This document shows positions 17,469 to 25,943 of a stretch of DNA of 64,000 nucleotides, piece by piece. The notes under the pieces were generated by a model. It saw only the letters and a list, made by a program, of their open reading frames with translations. It was not told where the DNA came from and searched no databases. The position numbers and the translations under genes were made by a program. The DNA comes from Haladaptatus pallidirubidus (GTDB taxonomy: Archaea; Halobacteriota; Halobacteria; Halobacteriales; Haladaptataceae), in the NCBI RefSeq assembly GCF_020700235.1, contig NZ_CP085301.1:992001-1056000 (forward strand). The letters run 5' to 3'. Each line of letters begins with the position of its first letter. Within the stretch, counting starts at the first letter, position 1.

Positions 17469-18716
17469 CTACTGCGCGAACAACTGCCGTGCGGCGTCCA
17501 CGGCTTCGACCAATTTGTCCACCTCTTTGCGGGTGTTGTAGATGTAGAACGAGGCCCGTGCCGACGCCGGAACGCCGAGTTTGTCGTGGAGCGGCTGGGT
17601 ACAGTGGTCGCCCGCTCGAATCGCAACCGCGTGGTCGTTCACGATGCTGGAGAGGTCGTGGGCGTGAACACTCTCGACGTTGAACGAAACGAGGCCGCCG
17701 CGGTCGTCGCCCGGCGGGCCGTAGATTTCCACATCGTCCTCCTCGGTCAGGCGGTCGTAGGCGTACTCCGCGAGCTGTTCCTCGTGACGCTGGACGTTCT
17801 CCATGCCGATGTCTTCCAGATAATCGACCGCGGCGGCCAGCGCGACCCCCTGCGCGATGTTCGGCGTTCCGGCTTCGAATTTCCACGGCAGGTCTTCCCA
17901 CGTCGCGTCTTCGTAGGTGACCTTGCGAATCATGTCGCCGCCGTAGAGGTATGGATCCATCTCCTCCAGTATGTGTTTTTTGCCGTACAGCCCGCCAATA
18001 CCGGTCGGTCCGGCCATCTTGTGCCCCGAAAAGGCGTAGAAGTCGGCGTCTATTTTTTCGACATCGACGGGGCGGTTCGGCACCGCCTGCGCGCCGTCAA
18101 CGAAGATGTACGAATCGTGGTCGTGAGCGATGTCGGCCAGTTCGCGAACCGGGTTCGTCGTCCCGAGGGTGTTCGAGACGTGGACGACGCTCACCATCTT
18201 CGTGTCGTCGGTAATCATCTCCCTCGCGGCGTCCATGTCGAGGTAGCCCTGCTCGTCCACGGGGATGTACTTCACGTCCGCGCCGGTTTTCTTGCCGAGC
18301 TGTTGCCACGTCACGAGCGAAGCGTGGTGCTCCATCTCGGTGAGGACGATTTCGTCGCCCGGCCCGAGTTCCTCCAGTCCCCACGCGTAGGCCACGAGGT
18401 TTTCGCCCTCGGTCGTGTTCTTCGTGAACACCATCTCCTCGCGCCCGCCGCTCGCACCGATGAACTCCGCGACTTTGTCGTGGGCCTCCTCGTAGGCGAT
18501 GGATGCCTCTTGGCTCAACTGGTGGATGCCGCGGTGGACATTCGCGTTATAGTTCCGATAGTAGTCACAGATAGCGTCGACTACCTGCTCGGGGGTCTGC
18601 GTCGTCGCCGCGTTGTCGAGGTACACCAACTGATTTCCGTTTATTTCCCGCTCCAGAATTGGGAAATCCTCCCGAATACGCACTGCATCGAGCGCATCAG
18701 ACTGCTGTGGTTCCAT
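17469..18716 (-). CDS. sufS: Cysteine desulfurase SufS
   Basis: This 415-residue PLP enzyme has the SufS/CsdA layout: LVYLDNAATTQTPEQV near the N-terminus, ANVHRGIHQLS, VVHVSNTLGT, FVDGAQAVPN, FYAFSGHKMAGPTGIG with the PLP lysine and AIRAGDHCTQPLH with the active-site cysteine loop. It abstracts sulfur from cysteine as a persulfide for FeS assembly and presumably works with SufU at 13346-13762. It ends 81 nt before the DsbA-like gene on the same strand and is preceded by a divergent small membrane protein. Length is typical. Confidence 0.95.
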   Translation of the reverse strand: MEPQQSDALDAVRIREDFPILEREINGNQLVYLDNAATTQTPEQVVDAICDYYRNYNANVHRGIHQLSQEASIAYEEAHDKVAEFIGASGGREEMVFTKNTTEGENLVAYAWGLEELGPGDEIVLTEMEHHASLVTWQQLGKKTGADVKYIPVDEQGYLDMDAAREMITDDTKMVSVVHVSNTLGTTNPVRELADIAHDHDSYIFVDGAQAVPNRPVDVEKIDADFYAFSGHKMAGPTGIGGLYGKKHILEEMDPYLYGGDMIRKVTYEDATWEDLPWKFEAGTPNIAQGVALAAAVDYLEDIGMENVQRHEEQLAEYAYDRLTEEDDVEIYGPPGDDRGGLVSFNVESVHAHDLSSIVNDHAVAIRAGDHCTQPLHDKLGVPASARASFYIYNTRKEVDKLVEAVDAARQLFAQ

Positions 18717-18833
18717 TGTGCACTGATTGGTGTTCGAGTCAAAACACTCCTTCGGTCCGTCGAGCGCAACGAAACCGGTTTTCGTTACGTCGTTGGCAAC
18801 GTGGCTTAAGCCGCTCTATCCCCTCCCGTCCGT

Positions 18834-19013
18834 ATGGTCTCGAAACGACGACTCGGCGCGAGCCTGCTCTTTCTCGGCCTCGCGTTCGTCGGTGCCTTCC
18901 ACACGTTCCTCTCCTTGGCCTTCGACACCGGACTAACGACGGTTGGAGCGATTTTTGCGGTCGGATCACTGCTCTGTCTGGTGGCAGTGAACGTCCCCGC
19001 GTTGCTCGATTAA
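18834..19013 (+). CDS. Small two-span membrane protein (59 aa)
   Basis: The ATG at 18834 opens a 59-codon frame beginning MVSKRRLGASLLFLG. It has a positive N-terminus and two hydrophobic helices (about 8-30 and 37-57) with a short loop (DTGLTT). It ends at a TAA. No homologous domain is recognised; this pattern is typical of conserved haloarchaeal membrane microproteins. It is divergent from sufS, 117 nt apart, and converges on DUF424. Codon use matches the neighbours. Confidence 0.7.
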   Translation: MVSKRRLGASLLFLGLAFVGAFHTFLSLAFDTGLTTVGAIFAVGSLLCLVAVNVPALLD

Positions 19014-19034
19014 TAGGGTAGCGAAGTAACAGGG

Positions 19035-19325
19035 CTAAAACCGCAAAAATTGGGCGTGTTTCGTAGAATCCAAATCGAGGACGCTCTCCTCGTCGACGAA
19101 TCCCTTTTCGATTGCGAGCGCCACCGCATCAGTGCCGACGATGTTCGCTACGCTGGCGCGGGTGAGACTATCCACGACTTCGCTTTCGTCAACCTCGTCG
19201 CCACCGTAGAACTCCTCGGAGACGGTAAACGACACGTCGCCCGTCTCGAACGTCTCACCGAGCACGTCGTCGTCACAGACGGCGACCAGCAGTCCCTCCT
19301 GTGTGTCTCGTTCCCTGAGAATCAT
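19035..19325 (-). CDS. DUF424-family protein (96 aa)
   Basis: This 96-residue acidic protein begins MILRERDTQEGLLVAVCDDDVLGETF and contains SFTVSEEFYGG and NIVGTDAVALAIEKGF, the conserved blocks of the archaeal DUF424 family. The fold resembles small RNA/translation-associated domains, but function is unknown. It starts 7 nt after the TPR gene on the same strand, so the two are probably cotranscribed. The ATG at 19325 fits the family start; there is no room for a longer form. Confidence 0.85.
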   Translation of the reverse strand: MILRERDTQEGLLVAVCDDDVLGETFETGDVSFTVSEEFYGGDEVDESEVVDSLTRASVANIVGTDAVALAIEKGFVDEESVLDLDSTKHAQFLRF

Positions 19326-19332
19326 TATCTGT

Positions 19333-20064
19333 TTATTCCTGAACCAGTTCTTGCTCTGCCTGCTTTCGCATCTCTTCTGCTTCCTCCGCCAGTCGTTCGG
19401 CCTCCTCGTCCTCGCCGACTTCTTCCAGCGCGCGCGCTTTCTCTTCGACGACCTGCACGTTTCTGAAGCCGAGTCGAATCGCGTTGTCAAAGCAGTTCAG
19501 CGCGTCCTCCGCCAATCCGCGTTCGAGTAGGAAGAAGCCGCGATTGAACCACGCCTGAGGGAATCGCTGGTCGATTTCGACCGCGCGCTCCGAGTGTTCG
19601 AGCGCCTGTTCGGTCTGGCCGGACTCCCACAGCGCGTAAGCAAGATTCGTTTCGGCGGTCGCGGCGTGTTCGCTGTCGTCGTCGATTCGCAAGGCTTCAC
19701 GGTACGACCCGATGGCTTCGTCCCACTCTTCGAGTTGGCCGTGCGCCGCCCCTTTGTTCACCCACGCCTCCTGCGCGTCGAGAGAGTCTTCATCGGCGAA
19801 GCGGGCCGCGCGCTCGAACGTCTCCGTCGCCTGTTCGAAGCGATTGATTTGCATGTAGCTCAGGCCGACTTCGACGAGGTCTTTAACGGAGACCCTATCG
19901 CTCGGAATCGCCTGCCGGTCTAACAGATCGGTGACGACGCGGGAGTCCACGGGGTCCACTTCGTCCGGACTCACTTCGAGTTCGGGCGGGTCTAAGTCGA
20001 ACTCGTCGTACGGGTCGCCGAAGCCCTCTCCTTCCGAAAACTTGTGACTTCGCTCGTCGGTCAT
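19333..20064 (-). CDS. Tetratricopeptide-repeat protein
   Basis: This 243-residue protein has an acidic N-terminal 70 residues (DEFDLDPPELEVSPDEVDP) and then at least four TPR units from about residue 72: VEVGLSYMQINRFEQATETFERAARF, WVNKGAAHGQLEEWDEAIGSY, NLAYALWESGQTEQALEHSERA and FNRGFFLLERGLAEDALNCF. The end is an acidic coiled-coil (EVGEDEEAERLAEEAEEM). TPRs mediate protein-protein contacts in the cytoplasm; the partner is unknown. The ATG at 20064 follows the family start; an upstream extension to 20148 crosses low-quality sequence. Confidence 0.85.
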   Translation of the reverse strand: MTDERSHKFSEGEGFGDPYDEFDLDPPELEVSPDEVDPVDSRVVTDLLDRQAIPSDRVSVKDLVEVGLSYMQINRFEQATETFERAARFADEDSLDAQEAWVNKGAAHGQLEEWDEAIGSYREALRIDDDSEHAATAETNLAYALWESGQTEQALEHSERAVEIDQRFPQAWFNRGFFLLERGLAEDALNCFDNAIRLGFRNVQVVEEKARALEEVGEDEEAERLAEEAEEMRKQAEQELVQE

Positions 20065-20217
20065 TACCCGTCGATTGGGGCGGCGCACTGTTAAGGTCTG
20101 CGCCATCGCGATTCGGTGAGACGGGCGCGAAAGGCCACTAAAAACCATAATATGAACGTTTCGCCCTGAAACAGTTCATAAAGGCTGTTTGAGACGTGTC
20201 AGCGAGGACTACCAACC

Positions 20218-20234
20218 TTTATAAACCTTAAATA
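20218..20234 (+). promoter_or_regulatory. Double TATA box of tbp
   Basis: TTTATAAA (20218-20225) and TTAAATA (20228-20234) lie in tandem 28 and 19 nt before the tbp ATG. Another TATA-like site, TTCATAAAGG, lies at about 20176. Overlapping TATA boxes at the TBP gene's own promoter would allow product feedback, but this is inference. Confidence 0.5.
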
Positions 20235-20252
20235 CGACATTTAAGTCGCGCT

Positions 20253-20813
20253 ATGACCGACCCCAAGGAAACCATCAACATTGAAAACGTGGTCGCCTCG
20301 ACGGGCATCGGACAGGAACTCGACCTTCAGAGCGTCGCTATGGACCTCGAAGGTGCGGATTACGACCCCGAACAGTTCCCCGGCCTCGTCTACCGTACCC
20401 AAAACCCGAAATCGGCCGCACTCATCTTCCGCTCCGGCAAAATCGTTTGTACCGGCGCGAAAAGCACCGCCGACGTTCACGAGAGCCTCGAAATCGTTTT
20501 CGACAAGCTCCGCGAACTGAACATCGAAGTCAACGAAAATCCCGAAATCGTCGTCCAGAATATCGTTACCAGCGCCGACCTCGGGCGCAATCTCAATCTC
20601 AACGCTATCGCTATCGGTCTCGGTCTGGAGAACATCGAGTACGAACCCGAGCAGTTCCCCGGCCTCGTCTACCGTCTCGACGAACCAGAAGTCGTCGCGC
20701 TGCTCTTCGGTTCCGGCAAACTCGTCATCACCGGCGGCAAAAAGCCGGAAGACGCGGAAAAGGCGGTCGACAAAATCGTCTCGCGTCTCGAAGAACTCGG
20801 TCTGCTGGAGTAA
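20253..20813 (+). CDS. tbp: TATA-box-binding protein
   Basis: This 186-residue protein is two imperfect repeats of about 90 residues, each with the core segment YDPEQFPGLVYR or YEPEQFPGLVYR and a following FRSGKIVCTGAK or FGSGKLVITGGK beta strand. This is the saddle fold of TBP. It binds TATA boxes and recruits TFB and RNA polymerase. Haloarchaea often carry several TBP paralogues; this copy looks full-length and canonical. The promoter carries a tandem TATA element just upstream. It is followed 38 nt later by a small membrane protein. Confidence 0.96.
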   Translation: MTDPKETINIENVVASTGIGQELDLQSVAMDLEGADYDPEQFPGLVYRTQNPKSAALIFRSGKIVCTGAKSTADVHESLEIVFDKLRELNIEVNENPEIVVQNIVTSADLGRNLNLNAIAIGLGLENIEYEPEQFPGLVYRLDEPEVVALLFGSGKLVITGGKKPEDAEKAVDKIVSRLEELGLLE

Positions 20814-20851
20814 TCGCTACACCCAAGACGCCACGCTCGTGAATAACGAGT

Positions 20852-21214
20852 ATGGCACTGCTGGGTGAACTGACGCCAATCGTCGGAACGTATCTCCTTC
20901 TGGCGAGTTTTCTCACGCTGACGGCGCATATCGCCGCGAGAAACTTCCTTGGAAACGTGCCGTTTACTCGGGCGCTCGCAATCGGCCCGCCAATTGCGGT
21001 CGTTCCGTTCGTTCTCCAACGCTATTTCGGACTTCTCATCATCGTTATCGCGCTGGCGCTCGACTTGAGTCTTTTTCACATCGTCTATCGAATCAAATGG
21101 CGAACCGCGGGATTCGTCACCGCCATCCACGTCCTCGTCAGCTTTCTGGCGAGCATCGTCATCGGCGGTATCGTCTACCTCGTTTCGCTCGGTCCACCCA
21201 CTGCACCGAGTTAA
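20852..21214 (+). CDS. Conserved membrane protein (120 aa)
   Basis: This 120-residue protein has three or four hydrophobic helices (about 10-30, 42-60, 60-80, 90-112) and a short basic loop RIKWRTAG. It has no recognised enzymatic motif. The ATG at 20852 is close behind tbp (38 nt), and the next membrane gene starts 42 nt after it. The three plus-strand genes may form one transcript, but a function for this one is not known. Confidence 0.7.
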   Translation: MALLGELTPIVGTYLLLASFLTLTAHIAARNFLGNVPFTRALAIGPPIAVVPFVLQRYFGLLIIVIALALDLSLFHIVYRIKWRTAGFVTAIHVLVSFLASIVIGGIVYLVSLGPPTAPS

Positions 21215-21256
21215 AAAGTCAGAAAACATATTATTCAGGACGACAAATATTTCTTC

Positions 21257-21634
21257 ATGTCCCTCCCGCGCCGACTCGAACAAGTCGGCATCGTTCTCGG
21301 AAGCGTATTGATGCTCTCGCTTCCACTCAGCGTTTTTACTCCTTTCACCGCTGAAAATCCCGCTTTGTGGCAAATTACTCTCCTCTGGTACGTTCCCGGT
21401 CTCGTCGTCGGCACGCTTATCGCCATCGACAAATTCCCGATTTCGTACCAGCAGGTTTGGGCGTTCGGTATCGTCAGTTGGCTTGCGACGGTCGCGCTGT
21501 GGATGATTTTCGATGTTCAGAGCGTGACCGCAAATCAATCGACCGCGATCGGAACGTGGCTGGTCGCCCTGCTCGTCGGCGCGTTGGTCGCGTGGGTGAA
21601 TCCGCGGATTCACCCACGCGAGAGTGAGACGTAA
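21257..21634 (+). CDS. Conserved membrane protein (125 aa)
   Basis: This 125-residue protein has four hydrophobic segments (about 9-30, 37-58, 65-88, 95-115) separated by short polar loops, with a basic tail ending WVNPRIHPRESET. It ends exactly where the folA gene begins on the other strand (21634/21635), giving a tail-to-tail convergent pair with no spacer. No domain is recognised. It resembles the previous small membrane protein only in general layout. Confidence 0.7.
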   Translation: MSLPRRLEQVGIVLGSVLMLSLPLSVFTPFTAENPALWQITLLWYVPGLVVGTLIAIDKFPISYQQVWAFGIVSWLATVALWMIFDVQSVTANQSTAIGTWLVALLVGALVAWVNPRIHPRESET

Positions 21635-22117
21635 CTATCGACGTTCGTACCGAACGAAATCCAACTCGTCGCGCTCGTCGCGTTCAGTTTCCCGCCACTC
21701 CTTCAAATCCCATTCCGGAAACCGCGTATCTCCCTCGTACTGTTCGTGAATCTCGGTGATAATCATCTCGTCCGCGCGCGGAAGAAACTGCTCGTAAACC
21801 GTAGCACCGCCGATGACGAAGGCGGTGTCGTCCAATTCCGTCACCGCGTCGATCGCTTCTTCGACGCCGTGAACCAACAGTACGTCCTCCGGCAGGTCGG
21901 GACTCGACCGACTGAGGACGACGTTCGTCCGACCCGGAAGCGGGCCGCCGATTTGCCCCGCGATGCTGTCGTAGGTCGTCCGCCCCATAATCACGGGGTG
22001 GCCCATCGTCGTCTCCTTGAAGTGGCCCAAATCCTCGGGATAATGCCACGGCATATCGCCGTCACTGCCGATGACGCCGTTTTCCGCGACGGCGGCGATA
22101 CAGACCAGTCGCATCAT
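21635..22117 (-). CDS. folA: Dihydrofolate reductase
   Basis: This 160-residue enzyme reduces dihydrofolate to tetrahydrofolate with NADPH. It has the N-terminal CIAAVAENGVIGSDGDMPWHYPEDLGHFKETT block with the acidic catalytic region, the VIMGRTTYDSI nucleotide loop, NVVLSRSSPDL and FVIGGATVYEQFLP. The start ATG at 22117 overlaps the thyA stop by 4 nt (ATGA), which shows a coupled thyA-folA operon: ThyA oxidises methylene-tetrahydrofolate and this enzyme regenerates it. It is the classic folA partner. Length is short but complete. Confidence 0.95.
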   Translation of the reverse strand: MMRLVCIAAVAENGVIGSDGDMPWHYPEDLGHFKETTMGHPVIMGRTTYDSIAGQIGGPLPGRTNVVLSRSSPDLPEDVLLVHGVEEAIDAVTELDDTAFVIGGATVYEQFLPRADEMIITEIHEQYEGDTRFPEWDLKEWRETERDERDELDFVRYERR

Positions 22118-23112
22118 TCTGCCACGCTGAATTTGATACCGGGGTGGGCGTCGTACTCCCGGAGCGCGATGTCGTCGTAGGTCAGTTCGGCGAGCGAATC
22201 CGCGGTAATCTCGATTTCGGGGCGCGATTTCGGTTCCCGCGACAGTTGGGTCAGCAGGCCGGGAACGTGGTCGAAGCCGTCTTTGCCTCCGGCCTCTTCC
22301 GGAGCCTCCGATTCGAGCCATTCGCGCACTTCCTCGAATCCGGCTTTCATCTCCACGTCGCCCAGTCGCGCTTGCAGTTCGCCGAGGTTTTCACGGTACC
22401 ACTCGCCACGTTCGCCCTCGCCGCAGTAGATGTGGGCGTCAACGATTGTGTGGGCGAACTTTCCAACCTCAAATCCGGTTTCCCGCGCGAGAACCGTCGC
22501 AAGCAGGGCGTAGGCCGCGATGTTGAACGGAATTCCGAGGGCAACGTCGCCCGACCGCTGGGTGAGATGCAGGTTGAGCGTCTCACCCTGCACGTTGACG
22601 ACGAAGGTGTAGTGGCATGGCGGAAGCGTCGAAACCGCCGCGTTCGCCGGATGCCACGCGGAGACGACGAACCGCCGCGAGTTCGGATTCTCGTTCAGAC
22701 CGTCGATAACGTACTGAATCTGGTCGAAGGTTCCGTCCTCGTTTGTCCAGCGGTGACCGTCCTCGGGCCACGATTCGCCCGGAAGTCCCGATTCCGGAAC
22801 CGGGAACCGCCGCCAAAACCGTCCGTAGGCGGTGTCGAGATTGCCGTCTTCGTCCGCCCACTCGTCCCAGATTCCGGTTTTTTCGCGTAAGTTCCGAACG
22901 TGTTCCTCACCCGAAATATACCAAAGGAGTTCGTGCAACATGGAATCCCAGCGAAAGCCGTCCATCTGCTTCGTCGTCAACAGCGGAAAGCCCTTCTGCA
23001 GGTCGATTTCGTAATGTTGGCTGAACGTCGAAATCGTGTCCACGCCGGTTCGATTGGGCTTGTACGTCCCCTCCCGAAGGACGTTCTCCACGAGACCCAG
23101 ATATTGTTCCAT
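22114..23112 (-). CDS. thyA: Thymidylate synthase ThyA
   Basis: This 332-residue enzyme converts dUMP to dTMP with 5,10-methylene-tetrahydrofolate. It shows RTGVDTISTFSQHYEIDL (N-terminal), LLTTKQM, the active-site LPPCHYTFVVNV (nucleophile cysteine) and QRSGDVALGIPFNIAAYALL dUMP-binding region. The 332-residue length is longer than the 264-residue E. coli enzyme because of inserts (about 105-135 and 255-280). It uses bacterial-type ThyA rather than flavin-dependent ThyX. The ATGA overlap with folA confirms the operon; the upstream pseudogene is separated by 52 nt. Confidence 0.96.
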   Translation of the reverse strand: MEQYLGLVENVLREGTYKPNRTGVDTISTFSQHYEIDLQKGFPLLTTKQMDGFRWDSMLHELLWYISGEEHVRNLREKTGIWDEWADEDGNLDTAYGRFWRRFPVPESGLPGESWPEDGHRWTNEDGTFDQIQYVIDGLNENPNSRRFVVSAWHPANAAVSTLPPCHYTFVVNVQGETLNLHLTQRSGDVALGIPFNIAAYALLATVLARETGFEVGKFAHTIVDAHIYCGEGERGEWYRENLGELQARLGDVEMKAGFEEVREWLESEAPEEAGGKDGFDHVPGLLTQLSREPKSRPEIEITADSLAELTYDDIALREYDAHPGIKFSVAE

Positions 23113-23192
23113 AGGCGTGGATTTGTCCCCGGTGTAATAGGGCTTCTCGATTCGGAAATTTCGCTCACGTTGACTCCCGAGAACTCACAGAC

Positions 23193-24352
23193 TCATAGCT
23201 GAACAACGAGACCGGCGTCATCCCGCTCGTACGTCGTTCTGAACGGTTCAGAGCGTTTGCGCATCGTCTCACGGAGCCAGGTCGCCTCGTTCTCGGTGGC
23301 GGGACGAACGCCGTTGTCGATGTGGAACGGAACGAGGCGTATTTTCTCGAACTCCCCGTCCTCGAGCGTAACTTCGAAGAGATAGCTCTTGTCGTTGCCC
23401 AGATCGCCTTTGATTCCGAAATCGTCAACGAGATTGCCGGTGTCGTGGAGAATAACACCGCCATCGTACTGCTCGACCGCCTGAACGACGTGCGCGCTGT
23501 GACCGTGAACGAGATCCGCACCTCGATCGATGAGCCAGTGGCCGAACGAAACGAGCCGGTCGCTGGGGTGCTCGATCCAATTTTCCCCCAGTGAAGCGAT
23601 ACGACGAGCAGATCCGGATTCGTCGATTTCGCGCTCTCTATCGCATTCCCAACGATCCGTCGGGTTCTCGAATTTTCAGAATCGGTCTCGGCCCAGGCTG
23701 TTCCGGGACGGTCGTTGGTCACAGCGTACGCTTCGTATTCGTCCGAGAACGAAACCACGGCGACATCGAGGTCACCGACCGAAAACGTCGCCGGATCCCA
23801 TGCAGATGCCGGGGTTTCGCCGGTGCCTGCGTTTTCGATGCCTTTCTCCTCGAGCACGTCTATCGTATCGGTCAGGGCGACCGCGCCGAAATCCATCGCG
23901 TGATTGTTCGACAACGTTGCGAATCGAATGTTTCCGGCGCGGAGTGCCGGAACCGCCCAATCGGGGTCGCCGCGGAAGTAGTACACCCGGTCCGGGAACC
24001 GTTCACCGCGCTTCGATAAACAGCATTCGAGGTTACAAAAAACGCCGTCGAGGGATTCGAGTCGGGGTCGGAAATCGCCCCAAATAGTCGCCGGATCAAC
24101 GTTCTCTTCGCCGTAAATCTGATTGAGACTTCGTCCGACCATCGTGTCGCCGGCGAACCCAATCGTCGTTTCGTGGTGCTCACGGCTGTTGGTCGAATCG
24201 ATAGCGTCAGTCGTGTCGCTATCGTCTGCCGCAGTGCGGGTATCGGATGTGCCAGTCTTGCCGGACGAAGGCGAACCGGTTAGTTTCCCAGTACATCCTC
24301 CGACCGCAACAGCCCCGGCGGCCGCGAGGTACGCTCGTTGGTTTCTATCCAT
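23193..24352 (-). pseudogene. CapA-family lipoprotein gene with single-base frameshift
   Basis: The first 265 residues read cleanly: a lipoprotein signal (MDRNQRAYLAAAGAVAVGGC, Cys20), then TIGFAGDTMVGR, FCNLECCLS, FATLSNNHAMDFG and VVSLHWG, the CapA (PGA_cap) metallophosphatase-like pattern. At the 5-C run at 23585-23589 (G run on the coding strand) the frame breaks. In the neighbouring frame the family continues directly with NWIEHPSDRLV, VHGHSAHVVQ and ILHDTGNLVDDFG to a TGA at 23193-23195, so one G has been lost (the repaired reading is HWGENW). Sequencing error, mutation or slippage phase-switching are all possible. CapA proteins make or handle poly-glutamate/polysaccharide capsule. Confidence 0.85.
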
Positions 24353-24529
24353 TTAATTGATGATTTTTAAATCCTTATATTAATACCTTCCGTATTTATC
24401 AACCTCGTCGCGTTCGAAACCGGTCTGAGCAAGGAGTCGAATCCGTCCGAACCCTGGGGGAGTGACGGAAGCGGTTCGCCATTCATCGTCTGGACGAAGA
24501 CAAATATTAATCACGTACTCAATTAGAGA

Positions 24530-24541
24530 TATCGATCGATA
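24530..24541. repeat. 12-bp perfect palindrome
   Basis: TATCGATCGATA is a perfect palindrome in the A+T-rich gap (24353-24613) between the capA-like gene and trmG10. It lies about 180 nt upstream of the capA-like start codon on the minus strand. It may be an operator, but a 12-mer of this kind can occur by chance. Confidence 0.35.
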
Positions 24542-24613
24542 GACTACGTTTGCTCCGTCCAACGCATACGTATGAACACAGCCCAATATGAGGATTTCAA
24601 ACGGTTAAATTCC

Positions 24614-25579
24614 CTATCGAGACAACACCGCAATGTATCGCGTCAGCGACCGGTGAACCCGCCGTTCGAACTCATTTTCGACAGTCCAGTCGGCTTCCCG
24701 CGCTTCGTCTATCCACGGGCGGTCACCGACGATAACAGCGCGAGACGCAACACGATGGGCTTCCGAGAGCGCGCCAGCCACGAGGTTATCGAGTTCGAGG
24801 TTGGCGATTTTGGACTGCCGACCGTAGGGCGCGTCGAACACCACGCCGTCGATGGAATTGTCGGGGAACGGAAGGTGTGTCGCATCCCCACGAACCGCCC
24901 CCGCGTCGCTATCTGGCGCGTAGTGTGCGAGATTTTTCCGCGCGCCGCGAACCATCTTTTCTTGTGCGTCCACGCCGAGCGGCCGCGCGCCGACAAGCGC
25001 GGCCTCGATGAGGACGCCGCCAGTGCCGCACATCGGGTCGAGAATCGTCGTCCCCTCCCGCGCTCCGGCGATGTTCGCCAGCGCGCGCGCGAGCAGCGGG
25101 TGCATACTTCCGGGCTGAAAAAATGGTTTGTCGGTCGGCATCCGGGTACCGAAGTCCCGTCTGCTCTCGATTTCGAGCCATCCGAGTTGGCAGACATCGT
25201 CCGAGAAAACGGCCCGCAGTTCGTGGTCGGGGTCGTCTAAATCGACTGAAAATCCGCGTTCAACGAGTACCCCCCCGAGTTCGCGTTCGACTTCTTGCGT
25301 GCTGATTCGCGTCTCGCGCACTGCGCGCGCACGCACGGCGACAGTTCCTTCGCGGTCGATTGGCGCCGCGGAAAGCAGGGCGCACGCGCTGTCGATGTCG
25401 GCGTCGGTTTCGCCGACCAGCTCGCTCGCCCGGTGCGTGTACGCGAGATCCTGCACGCGCTCCGTGACGGCCGTCGCTCGTGCGAGTCCGGGCGCGACGA
25501 GTTCGACTCCGGTCGCCGCACTCTCTGCCTCACAGACCGCAAATTCGTCGTCTTCTCCGCCGAGTTCCAGTACGTACAC
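24614..25579 (-). CDS. trmG10: tRNA (guanine-10-N2)-dimethyltransferase
   Basis: This 321-residue enzyme has an N-terminal THUMP/ferredoxin-like region (CEAESAATGVELVAPGLARATAV, about 15-140) that binds tRNA ends, and a C-terminal class I methyltransferase domain with LDPMCGTGGVLIEAAL (motif I), DATHLPFP and DAPYGRQSKI as catalytic motif IV. It dimethylates N2 of G10 in tRNAs; this is the archaeal Trm-G10 type. The start is a GTG at 25579 (VYVLELGGEDDEF) where family members begin. Longer upstream reading lacks protein-like composition. It stands alone. Confidence 0.9.
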   Translation of the reverse strand: MYVLELGGEDDEFAVCEAESAATGVELVAPGLARATAVTERVQDLAYTHRASELVGETDADIDSACALLSAAPIDREGTVAVRARAVRETRISTQEVERELGGVLVERGFSVDLDDPDHELRAVFSDDVCQLGWLEIESRRDFGTRMPTDKPFFQPGSMHPLLARALANIAGAREGTTILDPMCGTGGVLIEAALVGARPLGVDAQEKMVRGARKNLAHYAPDSDAGAVRGDATHLPFPDNSIDGVVFDAPYGRQSKIANLELDNLVAGALSEAHRVASRAVIVGDRPWIDEAREADWTVENEFERRVHRSLTRYIAVLSR

Positions 25580-25943
25580 GATTTTCCTCTGTGGTCGCTG
25601 TCGTTCGACAGGAGTCGGTCGTTGGCCTTGGTGGTTGCGAATTACGTGTGAATGGGGATCCTGCGAAAACCGTTGATTTGATTCTTCTGCCGCGACCGCA
25701 TCCGTGGTTTGTTTACTGTGACCGCAAGTCACGACCCCAAATACCGCAACCGCATGCGGGCGAGTGCGCCGACCGCTGACGCACTCGCCCTTTTCGTCCC
25801 CCTCCCCGGGCGCTCGAACACCTTCCCCGACCGCTGTCTCAGGCGTCCTCGCCGCGTCCTGTCGGTGGTGAAAATGCACGATTCTGTGGATTCCTGTCGC
25901 TTCTCGAAACGAGATTGCTCGCTCAAAAAGCGTTGGAAGTTGA
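25580..25943. other. Intergenic region, 364 nt, between trmG10 and ftsY
   Basis: No convincing gene is present. Open frames in it are compositional shadows. It holds a long perfect hairpin at 25758-25790 and is otherwise unremarkable. It separates the ftsY end from the start of trmG10 on the same strand. Confidence 0.5.
25758..25790. terminator. Perfect 11-bp stem-loop followed by T-run
   Basis: GGGCGAGTGCG (25758-25768) and CGCACTCGCCC (25780-25790) pair perfectly over 11 bp with an 11-nt loop. TTTT follows on the plus strand. The genes on both sides are on the minus strand, so the T-run faces the wrong way for ftsY. The structure could terminate a plus-strand transcript or act as an mRNA 3' end stabiliser. 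Assignment as a terminator is tentative. Confidence 0.4.

Noticed and set aside
17379..18809. A 476-codon frame opposite sufS
   Set aside because: It lies antisense to sufS and has no homologous motif; sufS shows all conserved SufS blocks.
25758..25790. The 11-bp hairpin as a definite rho-independent terminator
   Set aside because: Its T-run lies on the strand opposite to the adjacent genes, so the terminator call is only tentative.
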